Notes: generated from the sequence alone by a model not told the origin. Shown: positions 43,675 through 53,544, counted from the first letter of the stretch. The stretch: DNA of 64,000 nucleotides from Geitlerinema sp. PCC 7407 (GCF_000317045.1 NC_019703.1:1848501-1912500), one strand, 5' to 3'. A program made the numbers and translations.

Positions 43675-44847
43675 CTAGCGTCGCCGCACCTTGCTGACCA
43701 TTTTGCGAGAGAGGCGCAGGTTGAGATTTTCCTGCTCGGCCCAGTCCTGCAAGATCCGCAGGAACATCTGGCGATCGCTGCTTTGGAGGACAGCCGTTTG
43801 GTCAGCCGTCTCGATCACGTAGGGGTAGCCGCTGCCGATGATCACCTCGCCGCGCACCCAGTCCATCACGCGATCGAGCCAGCCCGCTTCATAAACCCAT
43901 AAGGGAATCTCCAGGCGGGCCGGATAGCCATCGTGGGTTGTTTTGAGGTACGTGAAAGCAATCTGGTGGGCCTGCTCCTGGTACTCGCTGAGGATGCCCG
44001 ATCGCTGGGAGAGAAACAGCGGCGTGCGATCGCCCCACACCATGTTCCAGTGAAAAAGCTGCGCATCGTGGACAGCCTGGGCCTCCGGCAGCTGGTGCAG
44101 CCGCTGGAGCATCAGCGTCAGGTCGCGAGCGTAGGAAGTGTCGATGTAGCCGACCAGCGGCACGCGGCAAGCCTCGCTGGTGCGCAGCAGGTTGAGCAGA
44201 CACCGGACATAAAAGTCGCGGGTTTCGCCATCAAACGTGTCCGCGAACGAGGCGATCAGCGCTCCATCGAAGAACACCAAACACTCCTCGCAGTGGGCCT
44301 TTTCCTCCATGTAGCGGACCAGGCGCTCAGTCTCCATCTCAAAGCGCCGCATGTTGACCCGCCGATCCACCGGCTCGCCGCTGTTGTTGGCTTTGAGCTC
44401 CGCGGGTGTCATCACGTCTAGGGCAATGTCCTTGGTGTACTGACCGCTCGGGAGATGGAGATTTTCGAACCAGCCGATCTGCACGAGCGCCACCGGGATC
44501 GACCAGTCCTTGCTGGGGAAAATCTGGGACCCGTCCACCGCAAAGGTCGCAATGCCGGTCAGGCGATCGCGCACCCAGGCCAAGCTTTCCTGGCGATTTT
44601 GCCAGCGCAGGTTGGCCGGCAGGACCCAGTTGGGCAGGGCCTCAAAGGGCTCTAGGATCGTCGCGCCGGGATTAGAGGCGATCGCCCGCTGCAGCTGCTC
44701 TGCCAGCACCTCCGAAGACGCCTGAGAGCTGCGCTCTAGGGCGCTGCGATACTGCTGCACCAGTCGCATCGCCTCAACGTCAAACTGCTTGAAATCGTCT
44801 CGCTTTTGGCGCAGCAGCGCGAAAACTTGGGAGGGCTTGATAGGCAT
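43675..44847 (-). CDS. nurA: DNA double-strand break repair nuclease NurA
   Basis: A 390-residue NurA-family nuclease, the form found in cyanobacterial chromosomes. It has the first acidic motif FAVDGSQIFPS near residue 100, a second LVFFDGALIASF near 195 and GYIDTSYARDL, with GSGYPYVIETADQTAV near the end. The gene has HIP1 octamers and GC-rich codons, in contrast to the NurA-like gene at 10-1242. It follows the HAD hydrolase gene after 31 bases on the same strand. HerA is not in the window. Confidence 0.85.
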   Translation of the reverse strand: MPIKPSQVFALLRQKRDDFKQFDVEAMRLVQQYRSALERSSQASSEVLAEQLQRAIASNPGATILEPFEALPNWVLPANLRWQNRQESLAWVRDRLTGIATFAVDGSQIFPSKDWSIPVALVQIGWFENLHLPSGQYTKDIALDVMTPAELKANNSGEPVDRRVNMRRFEMETERLVRYMEEKAHCEECLVFFDGALIASFADTFDGETRDFYVRCLLNLLRTSEACRVPLVGYIDTSYARDLTLMLQRLHQLPEAQAVHDAQLFHWNMVWGDRTPLFLSQRSGILSEYQEQAHQIAFTYLKTTHDGYPARLEIPLWVYEAGWLDRVMDWVRGEVIIGSGYPYVIETADQTAVLQSSDRQMFLRILQDWAEQENLNLRLSRKMVSKVRRR

Positions 44848-44878
44848 AGAGACCGACGAGTAAAAGAACGAAAAATGC

Positions 44879-45535
44879 CTAGCCGACCGCCCGCTGGAGC
44901 CAGATGGGGTATAGGCCCTGGGCTTTTGCGCCCTGGTAATCCTCGTCGTAGCTGTCGCCGATGTGCCACGCCTCTTCCGGCAGGCAGTCGTGCTTTTCTA
45001 GGGCCGCTGCAAAGATGCCTGGCTCGGGTTTGGCGGCGCTGACCTCCGAGGAAATTGTGATGGAGCTGAAGTAGGGCGCGAGTCCCAGGGCCTTGAGCAC
45101 CAGATGCAGCCGAGAGTCAAAATTGGAAATGATGCCAAGCTGAATCCCTTGGCGCTGCCAGTGCTCCAGAGAAGGGCGGACATCGGGCGGCATGACCCAG
45201 GGATGGGCCGTCGCGAAATAGGAGTAGAGATCCGTAAAAAAGCTGGCAAAGTCCACGAACTGCTGGAGCGCATCGGCCCGCTCAAAGGTCTGGAAAACGA
45301 CCGACTTCCACCACTCAAACTCGGCGGCGGGCAGCCGCGATCGCTCCACCCCCGGGAAAATCGGCGGCGGCGCAGCCTGGAAGCTGGCGCGAAAAGCCCG
45401 CTCGAGAACATGGCCCGGCACATCCACGCCATGCTTGCTGGCGATCTGGCTGTACACTTCTCCCACGCTGCCCTGTACATCAAACAGCGTACCGACAGCA
45501 TCGAGAAAGATAACTTTGGGTTTGGGTCGCTTCAT
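44879..45535 (-). CDS. HAD family hydrolase
   Basis: A 218-residue haloacid dehalogenase-type phosphatase. Motif I is FLDAVGTLFDV near residue 12 (DxVGTLF, as in the subfamily with valine in the second position), motif II lies in GIISNFDSRL, motif III is the lysine in SAAKPEPGIF and motif IV is HIGDSYDEDYQGA. A helical cap of about 80 residues separates motifs I and II. The form is like HDHD3-type or phosphoglycolate phosphatase-like proteins, so the substrate is open. It is upstream of nurA in the same transcription unit. Confidence 0.9.
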   Translation of the reverse strand: MKRPKPKVIFLDAVGTLFDVQGSVGEVYSQIASKHGVDVPGHVLERAFRASFQAAPPPIFPGVERSRLPAAEFEWWKSVVFQTFERADALQQFVDFASFFTDLYSYFATAHPWVMPPDVRPSLEHWQRQGIQLGIISNFDSRLHLVLKALGLAPYFSSITISSEVSAAKPEPGIFAAALEKHDCLPEEAWHIGDSYDEDYQGAKAQGLYPIWLQRAVG

Positions 45536-45659
45536 AGTCCCTGGCGTCCAGCGATCGCATCGGCTGCCCTAGGACGAGCCCCAAGCGCAGCCGATTGTTG
45601 CATTCTTCCCCGCTATCCTACAGCAGACCCACCCCAAAGTTGGCCGTATCGTTGATGGC

Positions 45660-46853
45660 TTAAGGCTTGAGGAGTTCTCGCAGCGGCTGAGTCATCCAGT
45701 TCAAGCCGACCTTGATTTGGTGGTCGATCGTGGGCATTCGGTATAGATAGGCCAAGCGCCGCGCGATGTGAGCTAGGGAACCGTCCAGGGTGATGCCTAG
45801 GCCCGTCAGGGTCGCATTGTCGATGCCCAGGGAAAGCATTTCGCCGAAGTGCTGATAGCGGAAGGGCAGCAGCGGACGCCCGGTGATGGCCGCCCACAGG
45901 TTCCAGCCGACGTAGTCCGCCGCCTGGAAGGCGGCTTGGGCGGTGGGAGCGATCTGCTGGCCCTCGGCGTCGCGGGTGTCTGCGAGGTCTCCGAGGGCAA
46001 AAATGTGGGGATGATCAACCACCTGGAGGGTGCTCAGGGTCGTGATTTGGCCGCGAGGATTGCGGGCGAAAGGCAGCGAAGCAACCACGCTGGGCGGCTT
46101 GCTGCCGACGGTCCACAGCACGATATCGACAGGAATTGTGTCGGTTTGGCCCTTGTACAGGAGCGAAAGGCTATCTGGCCCAACGGATTCAATTTTGGTC
46201 TCTAGATCGATCCAGACGCCGCGCTCTTCCAGGGCTTTTTGGGCGGCGGTGCGATTGAAGTCGGGGGAGGTGCGCAGGATCTGGTCGCTGAGCTCCACGA
46301 GGCGGATTCGGCCGCGATCGCCCAGCCGATCGGCCAGCTTGCAGGCGAGCTCGACGCCGCTGTAGCCCGCTCCAGCGATCGCCACGCGGATTTTCTCCGC
46401 TGCGGACGCCTCTAGCAGGCGCAGCTGCTCCTGGAGGCGGTAGGCGTCAGCGATCGCCCGAAACGGAATCGCGTGCTCTGCCACGCCGGGGACGCCGTCC
46501 AGGGGCGTTTCGCCGCCGAGGGCCAAAACCAGATAGTCGTAGTCTAGGGCCGTCTCGTCCTGCAAGGTCACGCGCTTGGCATTGACGTCAATGTTCGCCA
46601 CGCAGCCTTGCTGAAACCGAATCCCAGTGCTAGCCAGCAGCTCAGCATAGGGCGGCGCAATTTCCCAGGTTTCCATCTCGCCGGTCACCAGCTCATAAAG
46701 CAGCGGCAGAAATAGAAAGCGATCGTGCTGATCCATCAAGACAATCTCGGGTTTTGGCTGATTTTCCCAAGGGAGCTGGCTCAGGCGCAGAGCGGTGTAG
46801 AGGCCACCAAAGCCTCCGCCCAAAATACAAATTTTTGTCGATGGTTCAGTCAT
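45660..46853 (-). CDS. Type II NAD(P)H dehydrogenase
   Basis: A 397-residue single-subunit flavoprotein that passes electrons from NAD(P)H to quinone without pumping protons. It has the FAD loop ILGGGFGGLYTALRL near residue 10, a second nucleotide-binding AIAGAGYSGVELACKLAD near 160, and HIFALGDLADT near 290. The likeness is to cyanobacterial NdbB/NdbC and plant NDC1, which also act on the vitamin K1 precursor. The C-terminus may associate with the membrane. It is encoded alone, upstream of the HAD gene with a gap of about 125 bases. Confidence 0.9.
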   Translation of the reverse strand: MTEPSTKICILGGGFGGLYTALRLSQLPWENQPKPEIVLMDQHDRFLFLPLLYELVTGEMETWEIAPPYAELLASTGIRFQQGCVANIDVNAKRVTLQDETALDYDYLVLALGGETPLDGVPGVAEHAIPFRAIADAYRLQEQLRLLEASAAEKIRVAIAGAGYSGVELACKLADRLGDRGRIRLVELSDQILRTSPDFNRTAAQKALEERGVWIDLETKIESVGPDSLSLLYKGQTDTIPVDIVLWTVGSKPPSVVASLPFARNPRGQITTLSTLQVVDHPHIFALGDLADTRDAEGQQIAPTAQAAFQAADYVGWNLWAAITGRPLLPFRYQHFGEMLSLGIDNATLTGLGITLDGSLAHIARRLAYLYRMPTIDHQIKVGLNWMTQPLRELLKP

Positions 46854-47159
46854 AGGTCCGGCACGACGATGCTTGGGGCAGGGTTTTCTCGCTACAGTTC
46901 CCAGAATAGCAAGGCTATCGGGAGACGAGGCAGCGCTGCCGAGAGCTGGGGGGAGACGTCCTGGGGTTCCCTGTCTTCTGGGGCAAGATTGCGGGCCAAA
47001 GGCAACCTCCCAGGCAAAATCTGCGTCGTGCAGCTTAGTGATTTTGGGAACTCTGGTCTAGGTCGGCCTCAGCGCGATCGCCCCTTTGCTTCGGACCCGG
47101 TGCGAAAATTGACCTAGAACTCCGTCCCGCTGTTGCTCATATTCCTCACACCGTTCATC
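46854..47159. other. Intergenic region
   Basis: About 300 bases between the divergent NDH-2 and M48 protease genes. GC-rich, with one HIP1 site near 47070. I see no gene, repeat or hairpin in it beyond expected promoters. Confidence 0.35.
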
Positions 47160-48059
47160 ATGGCTAACTTTCTGTCTCCGCTCACTAAGCTTTTGCCGCG
47201 TCGGTGGCTATATTCTGCCCTGTCCCTCACCATTGCTCTGGGTATCTGCGTTGGGACGCCCTACGCAGGCCAGGCAGCGTCGCTGTTTGATCTGATCTTT
47301 CGCGGCATCCAGGTGATCCAGCTCTCCAATATCTCCGATCGTCAAGAGGTCCAGATTGGTCGCCAGATCAACCAGCAGCTGGTCAGTCGCGAGGTGCGGC
47401 TCTATCGAGACCCAGCAATCAATGACTATGTCAACCAAGTCGGGCAGCGCATTGCGTCGACGAGTTCTCGGCCCAATCTGCCCTACACCTTCCAGGTGGT
47501 CCGGGACGACAGCGTGAATGCCTTTGCGACCATGGGCGGTTTCGTCTACGTCAATACGGGTCTGCTGAAAGCCGCCGAAAACGAAGCGCAGTTGGCGAGT
47601 GTGCTGGCTCACGAAACGGGACATATTGCCGGACGCCACGCGATCCAGCAGATGCGTCAGGCGGTGATCGCCCAGGGTTTGACCGAGGCCGCCGGGATTG
47701 ACAGCAGCATCGCGGTGCAGATCGGGGTGGACCTGGCGGTGCGCCGTCCCAACAGCCGCAAAGACGAGCTAGAGGCCGATAACCTGGGGATTACGAACCT
47801 GCGGCGGGCGGGCTACGCCCCCGAAGCGGCGATCGCCTTCATGGAGAAACTCCAGGGCGGTGGCGGTCCGGCATTCCTGCGGACCCACCCCCACCCCCAA
47901 GATCGCGTATCGGCGATGCGTCGGCAGATCGGCCAATCTGAAACCTTCGACGGCTCTGAAGAAGCTTCCAGTGGCGTTTCTGACTCCTCTGCGGGAGTCA
48001 CGGGCGATCGCGGTCTAGACAACGCAGCCTACCGCGCCAAGATTCAGCGCCTGCTGTAG
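47160..48059 (+). CDS. M48 family metalloprotease, exported
   Basis: A 299-residue zinc protease with an N-terminal signal sequence ending near QAASLFD, so it acts in the periplasm or at the membrane. The HETGH zinc motif is at 151-155, and the third ligand lies in KDELEADNLG about 60 residues later. The pattern fits BepA/LoiP-like M48 proteases of outer-membrane quality control, but lacks the TPR part of BepA. The C-terminus is serine-rich. A strong terminator follows. Confidence 0.9.
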   Translation: MANFLSPLTKLLPRRWLYSALSLTIALGICVGTPYAGQAASLFDLIFRGIQVIQLSNISDRQEVQIGRQINQQLVSREVRLYRDPAINDYVNQVGQRIASTSSRPNLPYTFQVVRDDSVNAFATMGGFVYVNTGLLKAAENEAQLASVLAHETGHIAGRHAIQQMRQAVIAQGLTEAAGIDSSIAVQIGVDLAVRRPNSRKDELEADNLGITNLRRAGYAPEAAIAFMEKLQGGGGPAFLRTHPHPQDRVSAMRRQIGQSETFDGSEEASSGVSDSSAGVTGDRGLDNAAYRAKIQRLL

Positions 48060-48101
48060 GGTGACTGGGGCTGCTTCTCCAAGTTGAAAATTTCAGCTCT
48101 C

Positions 48102-48139
48102 AACCAAAGGCCTCCCAGATTTCTGGGAGGCCTTTGGTT
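48102..48139 (+). terminator. Terminator of M48 protease gene
   Basis: Two perfect 18-base arms (48102-48119 and 48122-48139), with the core AAAGGCCTCCCAGA, are separated by two bases. It lies about 45 bases after the M48 stop and would work in both directions. Confidence 0.88.
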
Positions 48140-48247
48140 TGCATCGGCACTGCGTGTGAACCTGATGCGTAAATTGGACGGATTAAAACCAGATCAGAAG
48201 AAATTTTGGCTCAAAGTCAAGCCGCTCACCGAGCAGCAACGTCGGCC

Positions 48248-49009
48248 CTAGCGAGAGCCAAAGACCTTGCGGCGAGCTAGGACTTGGGAAGGCTCGATGC
48301 GCGTGACCGCCTCATCGAGGGGCAAGACCCGCTGGGTATCTTGGAAAACGTTGACCTGGTAGATCATCCGGTTGGTGAGGTCAAGGCCCGTCAGCCAGCC
48401 GCTTTTGGGATGGTAGGCGCCGGTGTCAATGTCGAGCCAGCCGTTTCCCTGGGCGATCTCGCCGGGGGAAACGCCGGGAAGGGTGAAGGTGATGGTGTGG
48501 CCGACGATGATCAGCTTGTTATCGAAATACGGTTGAGGAATGCTGTGAAACTCGTCCCGAATCCAGCAGTAGTCGTGGGGCGTCTGCTCCTCGATAGGAA
48601 ACTTGGGATGGACGCCAGCGTGGGCGAGCCAGACATCGCCAAGGTCTAGGTGGGTCGGCAGCGATCGCATCCAGTCGAGGTGGTCGATCGGGATGCCGTC
48701 GTCGCCATAGCTCGCGACGGTGGCGTAGCCGCCGCTGTAGAGCCAAGCCTGGAGCGGGGACATGGCGGGCTGACTGTTGGGAAAGGAGTCGAGCAGGAGC
48801 TGCTCGTGGTTGCCGAGAATGCAGGTGTAAGGACTTTCTTTGACAAACTCGACGACCTGGGCGCTTTTTGGACCCCGATCGATCAAATCCCCGAGGAAAT
48901 AGACCCGGTCTTGATCCCCTGGGGCGATCGCCGCTAGCAAGGTCATTAAGCCATCATAATGACCGTGGACATCGCCGATAAAAATTCGGCGGTGGCTTTC
49001 ATTCTCCAT
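48248..49009 (-). CDS. PPP-type metallophosphatase
   Basis: A 253-residue phosphoesterase with the three classical motifs of serine/threonine phosphatases: GDVHGHYD near residue 13, GDLIDRGP near 41 and GNHE near 67. Two further histidines lie in IIVGHTITF and AHAGVHP. The fold resembles the lambda phosphatase/Shp1-type bacterial group that also cleaves diadenosine polyphosphates. It likely binds two Mn or Fe ions. The target is unknown. A HIP1-containing coding stretch shows normal composition. Confidence 0.92.
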   Translation of the reverse strand: MENESHRRIFIGDVHGHYDGLMTLLAAIAPGDQDRVYFLGDLIDRGPKSAQVVEFVKESPYTCILGNHEQLLLDSFPNSQPAMSPLQAWLYSGGYATVASYGDDGIPIDHLDWMRSLPTHLDLGDVWLAHAGVHPKFPIEEQTPHDYCWIRDEFHSIPQPYFDNKLIIVGHTITFTLPGVSPGEIAQGNGWLDIDTGAYHPKSGWLTGLDLTNRMIYQVNVFQDTQRVLPLDEAVTRIEPSQVLARRKVFGSR

Positions 49010-49186
49010 AGTTTTCCTTGGTTCTCAGCCCCCGGTGAAGCATTGCGCACTCCGGCGAATGAACTTGGCTAATTGGTGACGATTCTTGGGGTTAGGCCCA
49101 GCCTTTCCTTAATGTTCATTATGCCCGCCTTGTCCTCATTTCTCCCAGGAGTTGAGTAGCGAACACTACATGGTTTCTCGTGTCAA

Positions 49187-49921
49187 CTATTGACTGAGGG
49201 CGCGCAAAAATTCCTGCAAGCCGGACAAAAATCCCTTGCGCTTGGTCGGGCCTGGGGCGGGGCTTCCTTCTGTTTCGGCACCCTGGACGCGCCCGATGAT
49301 CTGATCGAGGGCGTCGCCGACCGGCTTTTGGCTCTCTTCGGCGACTTTTTCGTAGCCTGATTCTGTCTCCAGCCACACCTCCCAAGGACCCGGATAGGAG
49401 CGCCGCAAAGCGCCACCCTCAAAGGGCCGCAGGTAGTAGCACGAGAGCAGCGTGCTGAGAAAGCGCTCTCGCAGCTGGCGGCCGGCGTAGCCGATGCCGA
49501 TGGTGGCGACGTCCTCTAGGCGCGGGTTGACCATGACCACGGGGCGATCGCTCGCTTCCTCGCAAAACTTCTCGACTGGGCCAACTTCTACCGAGGAGGG
49601 CGCAATCATCAAGAAAGCCTGCTCATCGGGCTGGATTTGGGCCTTTAGTTCAGAAATTCCTCGAATTTCATAGGGTTTCTCGCCCCAGCGGTGCTTGGCG
49701 AGGGCAGCGGCCCCCGCATCGGGGAAGAGAATCTTGAAGCGATCGCCGTAGCGCGCCTCAAAGTCGGCCGCAAACAGCTCGGCGATGGAAATGGCCTGGA
49801 GGTCAATTTCGGGGAAGACGAGCTCGACCTGGAGCCGGGAATGACCGTCGTCGAGGGCCGCCTGGGTTGCGGTCCGGGATTGAGCGATCGCCTCGTCGAG
49901 GTCCTGGGGAAGTTCAGCCAT
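49187..49921 (-). CDS. DUF1995 family protein
   Basis: A 244-residue protein of the DUF1995 family, which occurs in cyanobacteria and plastids; a plant member (LPA3) helps photosystem II assembly, so a similar role is possible but not shown. The start MAELPQDLDEAIAQSR is the usual one. Family segments include RLQVELVFPEIDL, VMVNPRLED, the cysteine-containing STLLSCYYLRPF and YPGPWEVWLE. The C-terminal 50 residues are low in complexity. An upstream frame extension to 49990 is not conserved. Confidence 0.85.
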   Translation of the reverse strand: MAELPQDLDEAIAQSRTATQAALDDGHSRLQVELVFPEIDLQAISIAELFAADFEARYGDRFKILFPDAGAAALAKHRWGEKPYEIRGISELKAQIQPDEQAFLMIAPSSVEVGPVEKFCEEASDRPVVMVNPRLEDVATIGIGYAGRQLRERFLSTLLSCYYLRPFEGGALRRSYPGPWEVWLETESGYEKVAEESQKPVGDALDQIIGRVQGAETEGSPAPGPTKRKGFLSGLQEFLRALSQ

Positions 49922-50210
49922 GGTTCTGAAAAATCGATCTGCAAAGTTGCCAAGAGCTTCTGCCGTCTGAGGGACGCCAAAGCCGAGCAAGAAACGTTAC
50001 CCATAAGAGTACCGAGGGAGTGGCGCTTTTCACTAGGTGCTGGGGCGATCGCCTGCCAAAAGCGCCGGAAATTTCCCAAAAAAATGACCCGAAACCACCC
50101 AACCAATGGTCTCAGGTCACGCTGCGGGTCAATGGCTCTATCTTTCAGCGCGATCGAAAATTTTTTTGTTGTACACACTACGGTTGGGTGATTACGGGCG
50201 ATTCTCGCCC

Positions 50211-50654
50211 CTAGGCTGCCTGACCGAAGGATCGCCGAACGTCACGCCGCAACAGGTAGTAAATAATGACCCCATTGATCACCAGCTGGAGAACAATACC
50301 GCCCGGATTGCCATCGTTCATCTGAGTGGCCAGCACGCCCATGAGATTCCCCAGAAGCGCCATAAATTGCAGAATGAGCGTGATTATCCAGGCCCAAAAC
50401 TTCAGCATAAAAAGGCCATAGCACAGCAGTAGGCCAATCAGGCTTAAAAGCACCATGCCTATGCCTAGGATCGTGACAATTGTTCCCACCATGCCGGTCT
50501 GCATCAACTCTTCAGTTTGAAACTCTGGGTTGTTCATGAGCGAATCAAGAAAAAAGCCGCGAAATAGAAGAATCAGCACGCCAATCAGAAGGGCGATTAG
50601 GCTGCTAATCAGCTGCAAAACTGCCAGGATGGTGACACCAATGGGACGACTCAT
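50211..50654 (-). CDS. Small four-helix membrane protein
   Basis: A 147-residue membrane protein with about four hydrophobic segments: VTILAVLQLISSLIALLIGV at 7-26, TIVTILGIGMVLLSLIGLL at 58-76, WAWIITLILQFMALLGNLM near 88-106 and VLQLVINGVIIYYLL near 121-135. The N-terminal SRPIGVTILAVL resembles DUF2127-like or related small membrane proteins found in many cyanobacteria. No functional residue is evident. Confidence 0.75.
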   Translation of the reverse strand: MSRPIGVTILAVLQLISSLIALLIGVLILLFRGFFLDSLMNNPEFQTEELMQTGMVGTIVTILGIGMVLLSLIGLLLCYGLFMLKFWAWIITLILQFMALLGNLMGVLATQMNDGNPGGIVLQLVINGVIIYYLLRRDVRRSFGQAA

Positions 50655-50876
50655 GATGAATGAAACCTCACGCTAGAAGCACTGCTGATTTGAAGTATGG
50701 CAAGGGGAATTGCGATCGCCGGTCCGGTTTCCACAATCTTTTAAGAAGTTTTTTAAGAAGTCTTCTGACAAGCGAGAGCGAAATGCAAGATAACCTGCCT
50801 AGCGTGAGGCGATCGCCCTTTTAGCAACGGCCCATTAATTGAACTTTCGTTTAACTGGACTTTCTGGAGGTGCTCA

Positions 50877-51386
50877 ATGAAGCTACAAAAAATCCTAGTT
50901 GCCCTAGCCAGCCCAGAAGAAGCAACCCCGATCCTGGAAGCGGCGATCGCCGTGGCCAAAGCCCACAGCAGTAGCCTGCGCTTGTTTCACTGCCTCCAAG
51001 CACCCCAGCTCGACTACCCGCCCGTCGCTGACCCCGTCGCCACCCTCAACTTCTACGGCACCCCCGACGTCGGCCTAGAGCAGTTTCGGCGAGAGCAGAC
51101 CCTCCAGGAAGAGGAAGCTGCCCAGGCTTGGCTCCAGGCCTACTGCCAGCAGGCAACGGACCAGGGCGTGATCGCTGACTTTGCGTGCTCCCTGATGCCG
51201 CCGGGGCCAGCCCTGTGCGAAGCGGCCCAGACCTGGAAAGCTGACCTGATCATGGTGGGGCGCCGGGGCCGATCGAGACTGACGGAGCTGCTGCTGGGCA
51301 GCGTCAGCAACCACGTAGTCCACCATGCGCCCTGCTCGGTCTGGGTGGTGCAGGAGCCGCCCGCCCAGGAGATTTCCCAGGGATGA
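50877..51386 (+). CDS. Universal stress protein
   Basis: A 169-residue single UspA domain. It starts MKLQKILVALASPEEATPI, and the ATP-binding loop MVGRRGRSRLTELLLGSVSN fits the G-2x-G-9x-G(S/N) motif, so this is an ATP-binding type of Usp. Such proteins help survival under stress. It converges with the histidine kinase gene 26 bases away. An AGGAGG-like site (GGAGGTG) precedes the ATG. Confidence 0.93.
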   Translation: MKLQKILVALASPEEATPILEAAIAVAKAHSSSLRLFHCLQAPQLDYPPVADPVATLNFYGTPDVGLEQFRREQTLQEEEAAQAWLQAYCQQATDQGVIADFACSLMPPGPALCEAAQTWKADLIMVGRRGRSRLTELLLGSVSNHVVHHAPCSVWVVQEPPAQEISQG

Positions 51387-51412
51387 GCGAGGCAAAAACA
51401 AGGGGCGATCGC

Positions 51413-52507
51413 CTAGGCCAGCGGCAGAGAAAAGCGGAACGTGCTGCCCCGATTGAGGGCGCTTTCCGCCTCGATGACGCCGCCCTGGAGCTCCACTAGA
51501 CGCCGCGAGATCGCCAGACCGATGCCCGTCCCCCCCGAAAAGCGATCGCGCGATCGGTCCGCCCGCCAAAACCGCTCAAACACGTGGGGCAAATCTTCGT
51601 CCGCGATCCCCTCGCCCGTATCGATCACCTCCACCCAGACATAGGGCGAGCAGCTCCAAGCCTTGACCGTGATGGACCCTTCCTGGGTGTAGCGCAGGGC
51701 ATTGCCCAGCAGGTTCACCATCACCTGCTCGACGCGCTCCGGGTCAGCCATGACCGCTGGCAAATCGCTGGGACAGTCGAGCTGCAACACCGGGCCATCC
51801 TCCAGCACCTGGGTCGAAAACTTCTGGATCAGCATCGCCAGCAGCGGCCGCAAGTCAAAGGCCCGAATGTCGATGGGCAAGTAGCCCGCCTCTGCCTTGG
51901 ACAGCTCTTGTAAATCATTCACCAGGCGGCGGAGGCGGCTGGTCTCGCGGGCGAGGCGCTGGTACACCTCCACCGACGGGTCGATGGTGCCGTCGGCGAG
52001 CCCTTCTAGGTAGCCCTCGAGGACCGTCAGAGGAGTGCGCAGCTCGTGGGTCATGTCGCCCACCAGTTCGCGCCGCCGCTGCTCCACCCCCGCGATGCCC
52101 GTCGCCATCTGATTGAAGCTTTTGGCCAGCTGATTAATTTCTGGAATCTCGGAGGCGGGCAGTCGAGCGTCGAGATTGCCGGAGGCGAACTGCTTGGTGA
52201 TCCGCTCCATTTGCAGGAGGGGCCGCATGATGCGCTTGGAGAGCAGGTAGCTGAGGCCGCCCGCTGCGGTGCCGCCGACGACCACCGACCACAGGGCTCC
52301 CTTGCTCCAGGCCGAGTCGAAGCCCTCGATCAGCCGATAGCGGACGTAGCCGATGTTGAAGCCAGCGCCCTCTAGTTTGGAGAGCTGAAGCAAGAAGAGG
52401 CGGGGAGAGTAGAGCTTGCCGACGGCGAGCAGGGTGCTCAGTCCGACGATCATCACGACGAGGTGAGACAAAAATAAGCGAGCCCGCAGACCAATTCTAG
52501 GAGCCAA
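51413..52507 (-). CDS. Sensor histidine kinase
   Basis: A 364-residue membrane-bound kinase. Two transmembrane segments (about 11-31 and 71-90) enclose only about 40 periplasmic residues, so the sensor may act in the membrane. A HAMP domain follows (about 90-143), then the phospho-acceptor H154 in GDMTHELRTPL, the N box NLLGNALRYTQEG, the G1 box DTGEGI and the G2 box GGTGIGLAI. It is translated just after its response regulator, 12 bases apart. The signal is unknown. Confidence 0.95.
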   Translation of the reverse strand: MAPRIGLRARLFLSHLVVMIVGLSTLLAVGKLYSPRLFLLQLSKLEGAGFNIGYVRYRLIEGFDSAWSKGALWSVVVGGTAAGGLSYLLSKRIMRPLLQMERITKQFASGNLDARLPASEIPEINQLAKSFNQMATGIAGVEQRRRELVGDMTHELRTPLTVLEGYLEGLADGTIDPSVEVYQRLARETSRLRRLVNDLQELSKAEAGYLPIDIRAFDLRPLLAMLIQKFSTQVLEDGPVLQLDCPSDLPAVMADPERVEQVMVNLLGNALRYTQEGSITVKAWSCSPYVWVEVIDTGEGIADEDLPHVFERFWRADRSRDRFSGGTGIGLAISRRLVELQGGVIEAESALNRGSTFRFSLPLA

Positions 52508-52519
52508 GGGAATTCCTAC

Positions 52520-53227
52520 CTATGCGATCGCGTCTTCAAAGCGATAGCCGACGCCTATCACTGTTTTAACGAAGGTTGGGTTGGCTGGGTCGGGCTCAAT
52601 CTTTTTGCGCAGGCGGGCGATGTGGGTATCGACGACGCGCTCATCGCCAAAGAAGTCGTCGCCCCAGAGCTTCTCGATGAGCTGGGCGCGGCTCCAGACC
52701 CGCCCTGGATAGCTGATGAAGGTGGTGAGCAGATCAAATTCGAGGGTGGTCAGGTCCAGTAGCTCGGTGTCGTCGCCATTGAGGAGGCGCTGGGCAGAGC
52801 GCTGGTCGGGGTCGACCTGGAAGTGCTGGGTGCGGTAGAGGGCGCTCTGGCCGCCTTGGCGGAGCGATCGCCGCAAGAGAGCTCGCACCCGCGCCACCAG
52901 CTCCCTCGGACTAAAGGGCTTAACCAGGTAGTCATCGGCGCCGGTCGACAGACCAATGATCCGATCGATTTCTTCGCCCTTGGCGGTCAGCATCAAGATG
53001 TAGGGGTCTTTGGGGCCGGGCTGCTGGCGCACGCGGGCGCAGACCTCGAGGCCGTCGAGGCCGGGCAGCATCAGGTCCAAAATGATCAAGTCTGGCTGCT
53101 GCTCCTGAAAGAGCTGGAGTGCTCGCAGGCCGTCGCGGCAGGCGTGGCAGGAAAAGCCCTCTTTTTCTAAATAAAGTTGAATGAGCTGAGCAATCTCTGC
53201 TTCGTCTTCAACGATGAGAATGTCCAT
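52520..53227 (-). CDS. OmpR-family response regulator
   Basis: A 235-residue regulator with a receiver domain (phospho-acceptor Asp51 in IILDLMLPG, conserved acidic VEDEAE near residue 6, lysine in LVKPFSP) and a C-terminal winged helix that binds DNA (LTTLEFDLLTTFISYPGRVWSR, then DTHIARLRKKIE). It forms an operon with the kinase downstream and is presumably phosphorylated by it. Its target genes are unknown; the universal stress protein gene next to the operon is one candidate. Confidence 0.96.
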   Translation of the reverse strand: MDILIVEDEAEIAQLIQLYLEKEGFSCHACRDGLRALQLFQEQQPDLIILDLMLPGLDGLEVCARVRQQPGPKDPYILMLTAKGEEIDRIIGLSTGADDYLVKPFSPRELVARVRALLRRSLRQGGQSALYRTQHFQVDPDQRSAQRLLNGDDTELLDLTTLEFDLLTTFISYPGRVWSRAQLIEKLWGDDFFGDERVVDTHIARLRKKIEPDPANPTFVKTVIGVGYRFEDAIA

Positions 53228-53544
53228 GAAAACCTCAAAGCGATGAGCAACTGGGCTTCTAGGAGAACGTTAGGGGCGCAAGGGGCGGCCAGAAGTTCCT
53301 TTTTAGCAAGATGTTGCGGTTAATTGAAGAGAATTAATGATCTCGGAACAATGGCGATCGCCCCAGTAATCGCAGGGCTAGCCTATCCTGACGGAGAATT
53401 CTGGGTGTGCAGTTTCCCAAGAAATAGAGCTCGTGGGGTACTATGAAGCCCATCATGATTCCTATCATGCCGTGATGGCGGGGCGTCACGCTGGGTCTAA
53501 TGATTTCACGAAGTTTGACTATGCCAACTGAGGGGTAGTGCGCT
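53228..53544. other. Intergenic region
   Basis: About 315 bases between divergent genes, with one HIP1 site near 53355. Near 53450 ATGATTCCTATCATGCCGTG contains a partly repeated ATCAT pattern. No gene is evident. It should hold the promoters of the response regulator and the repeat protein. Confidence 0.35.
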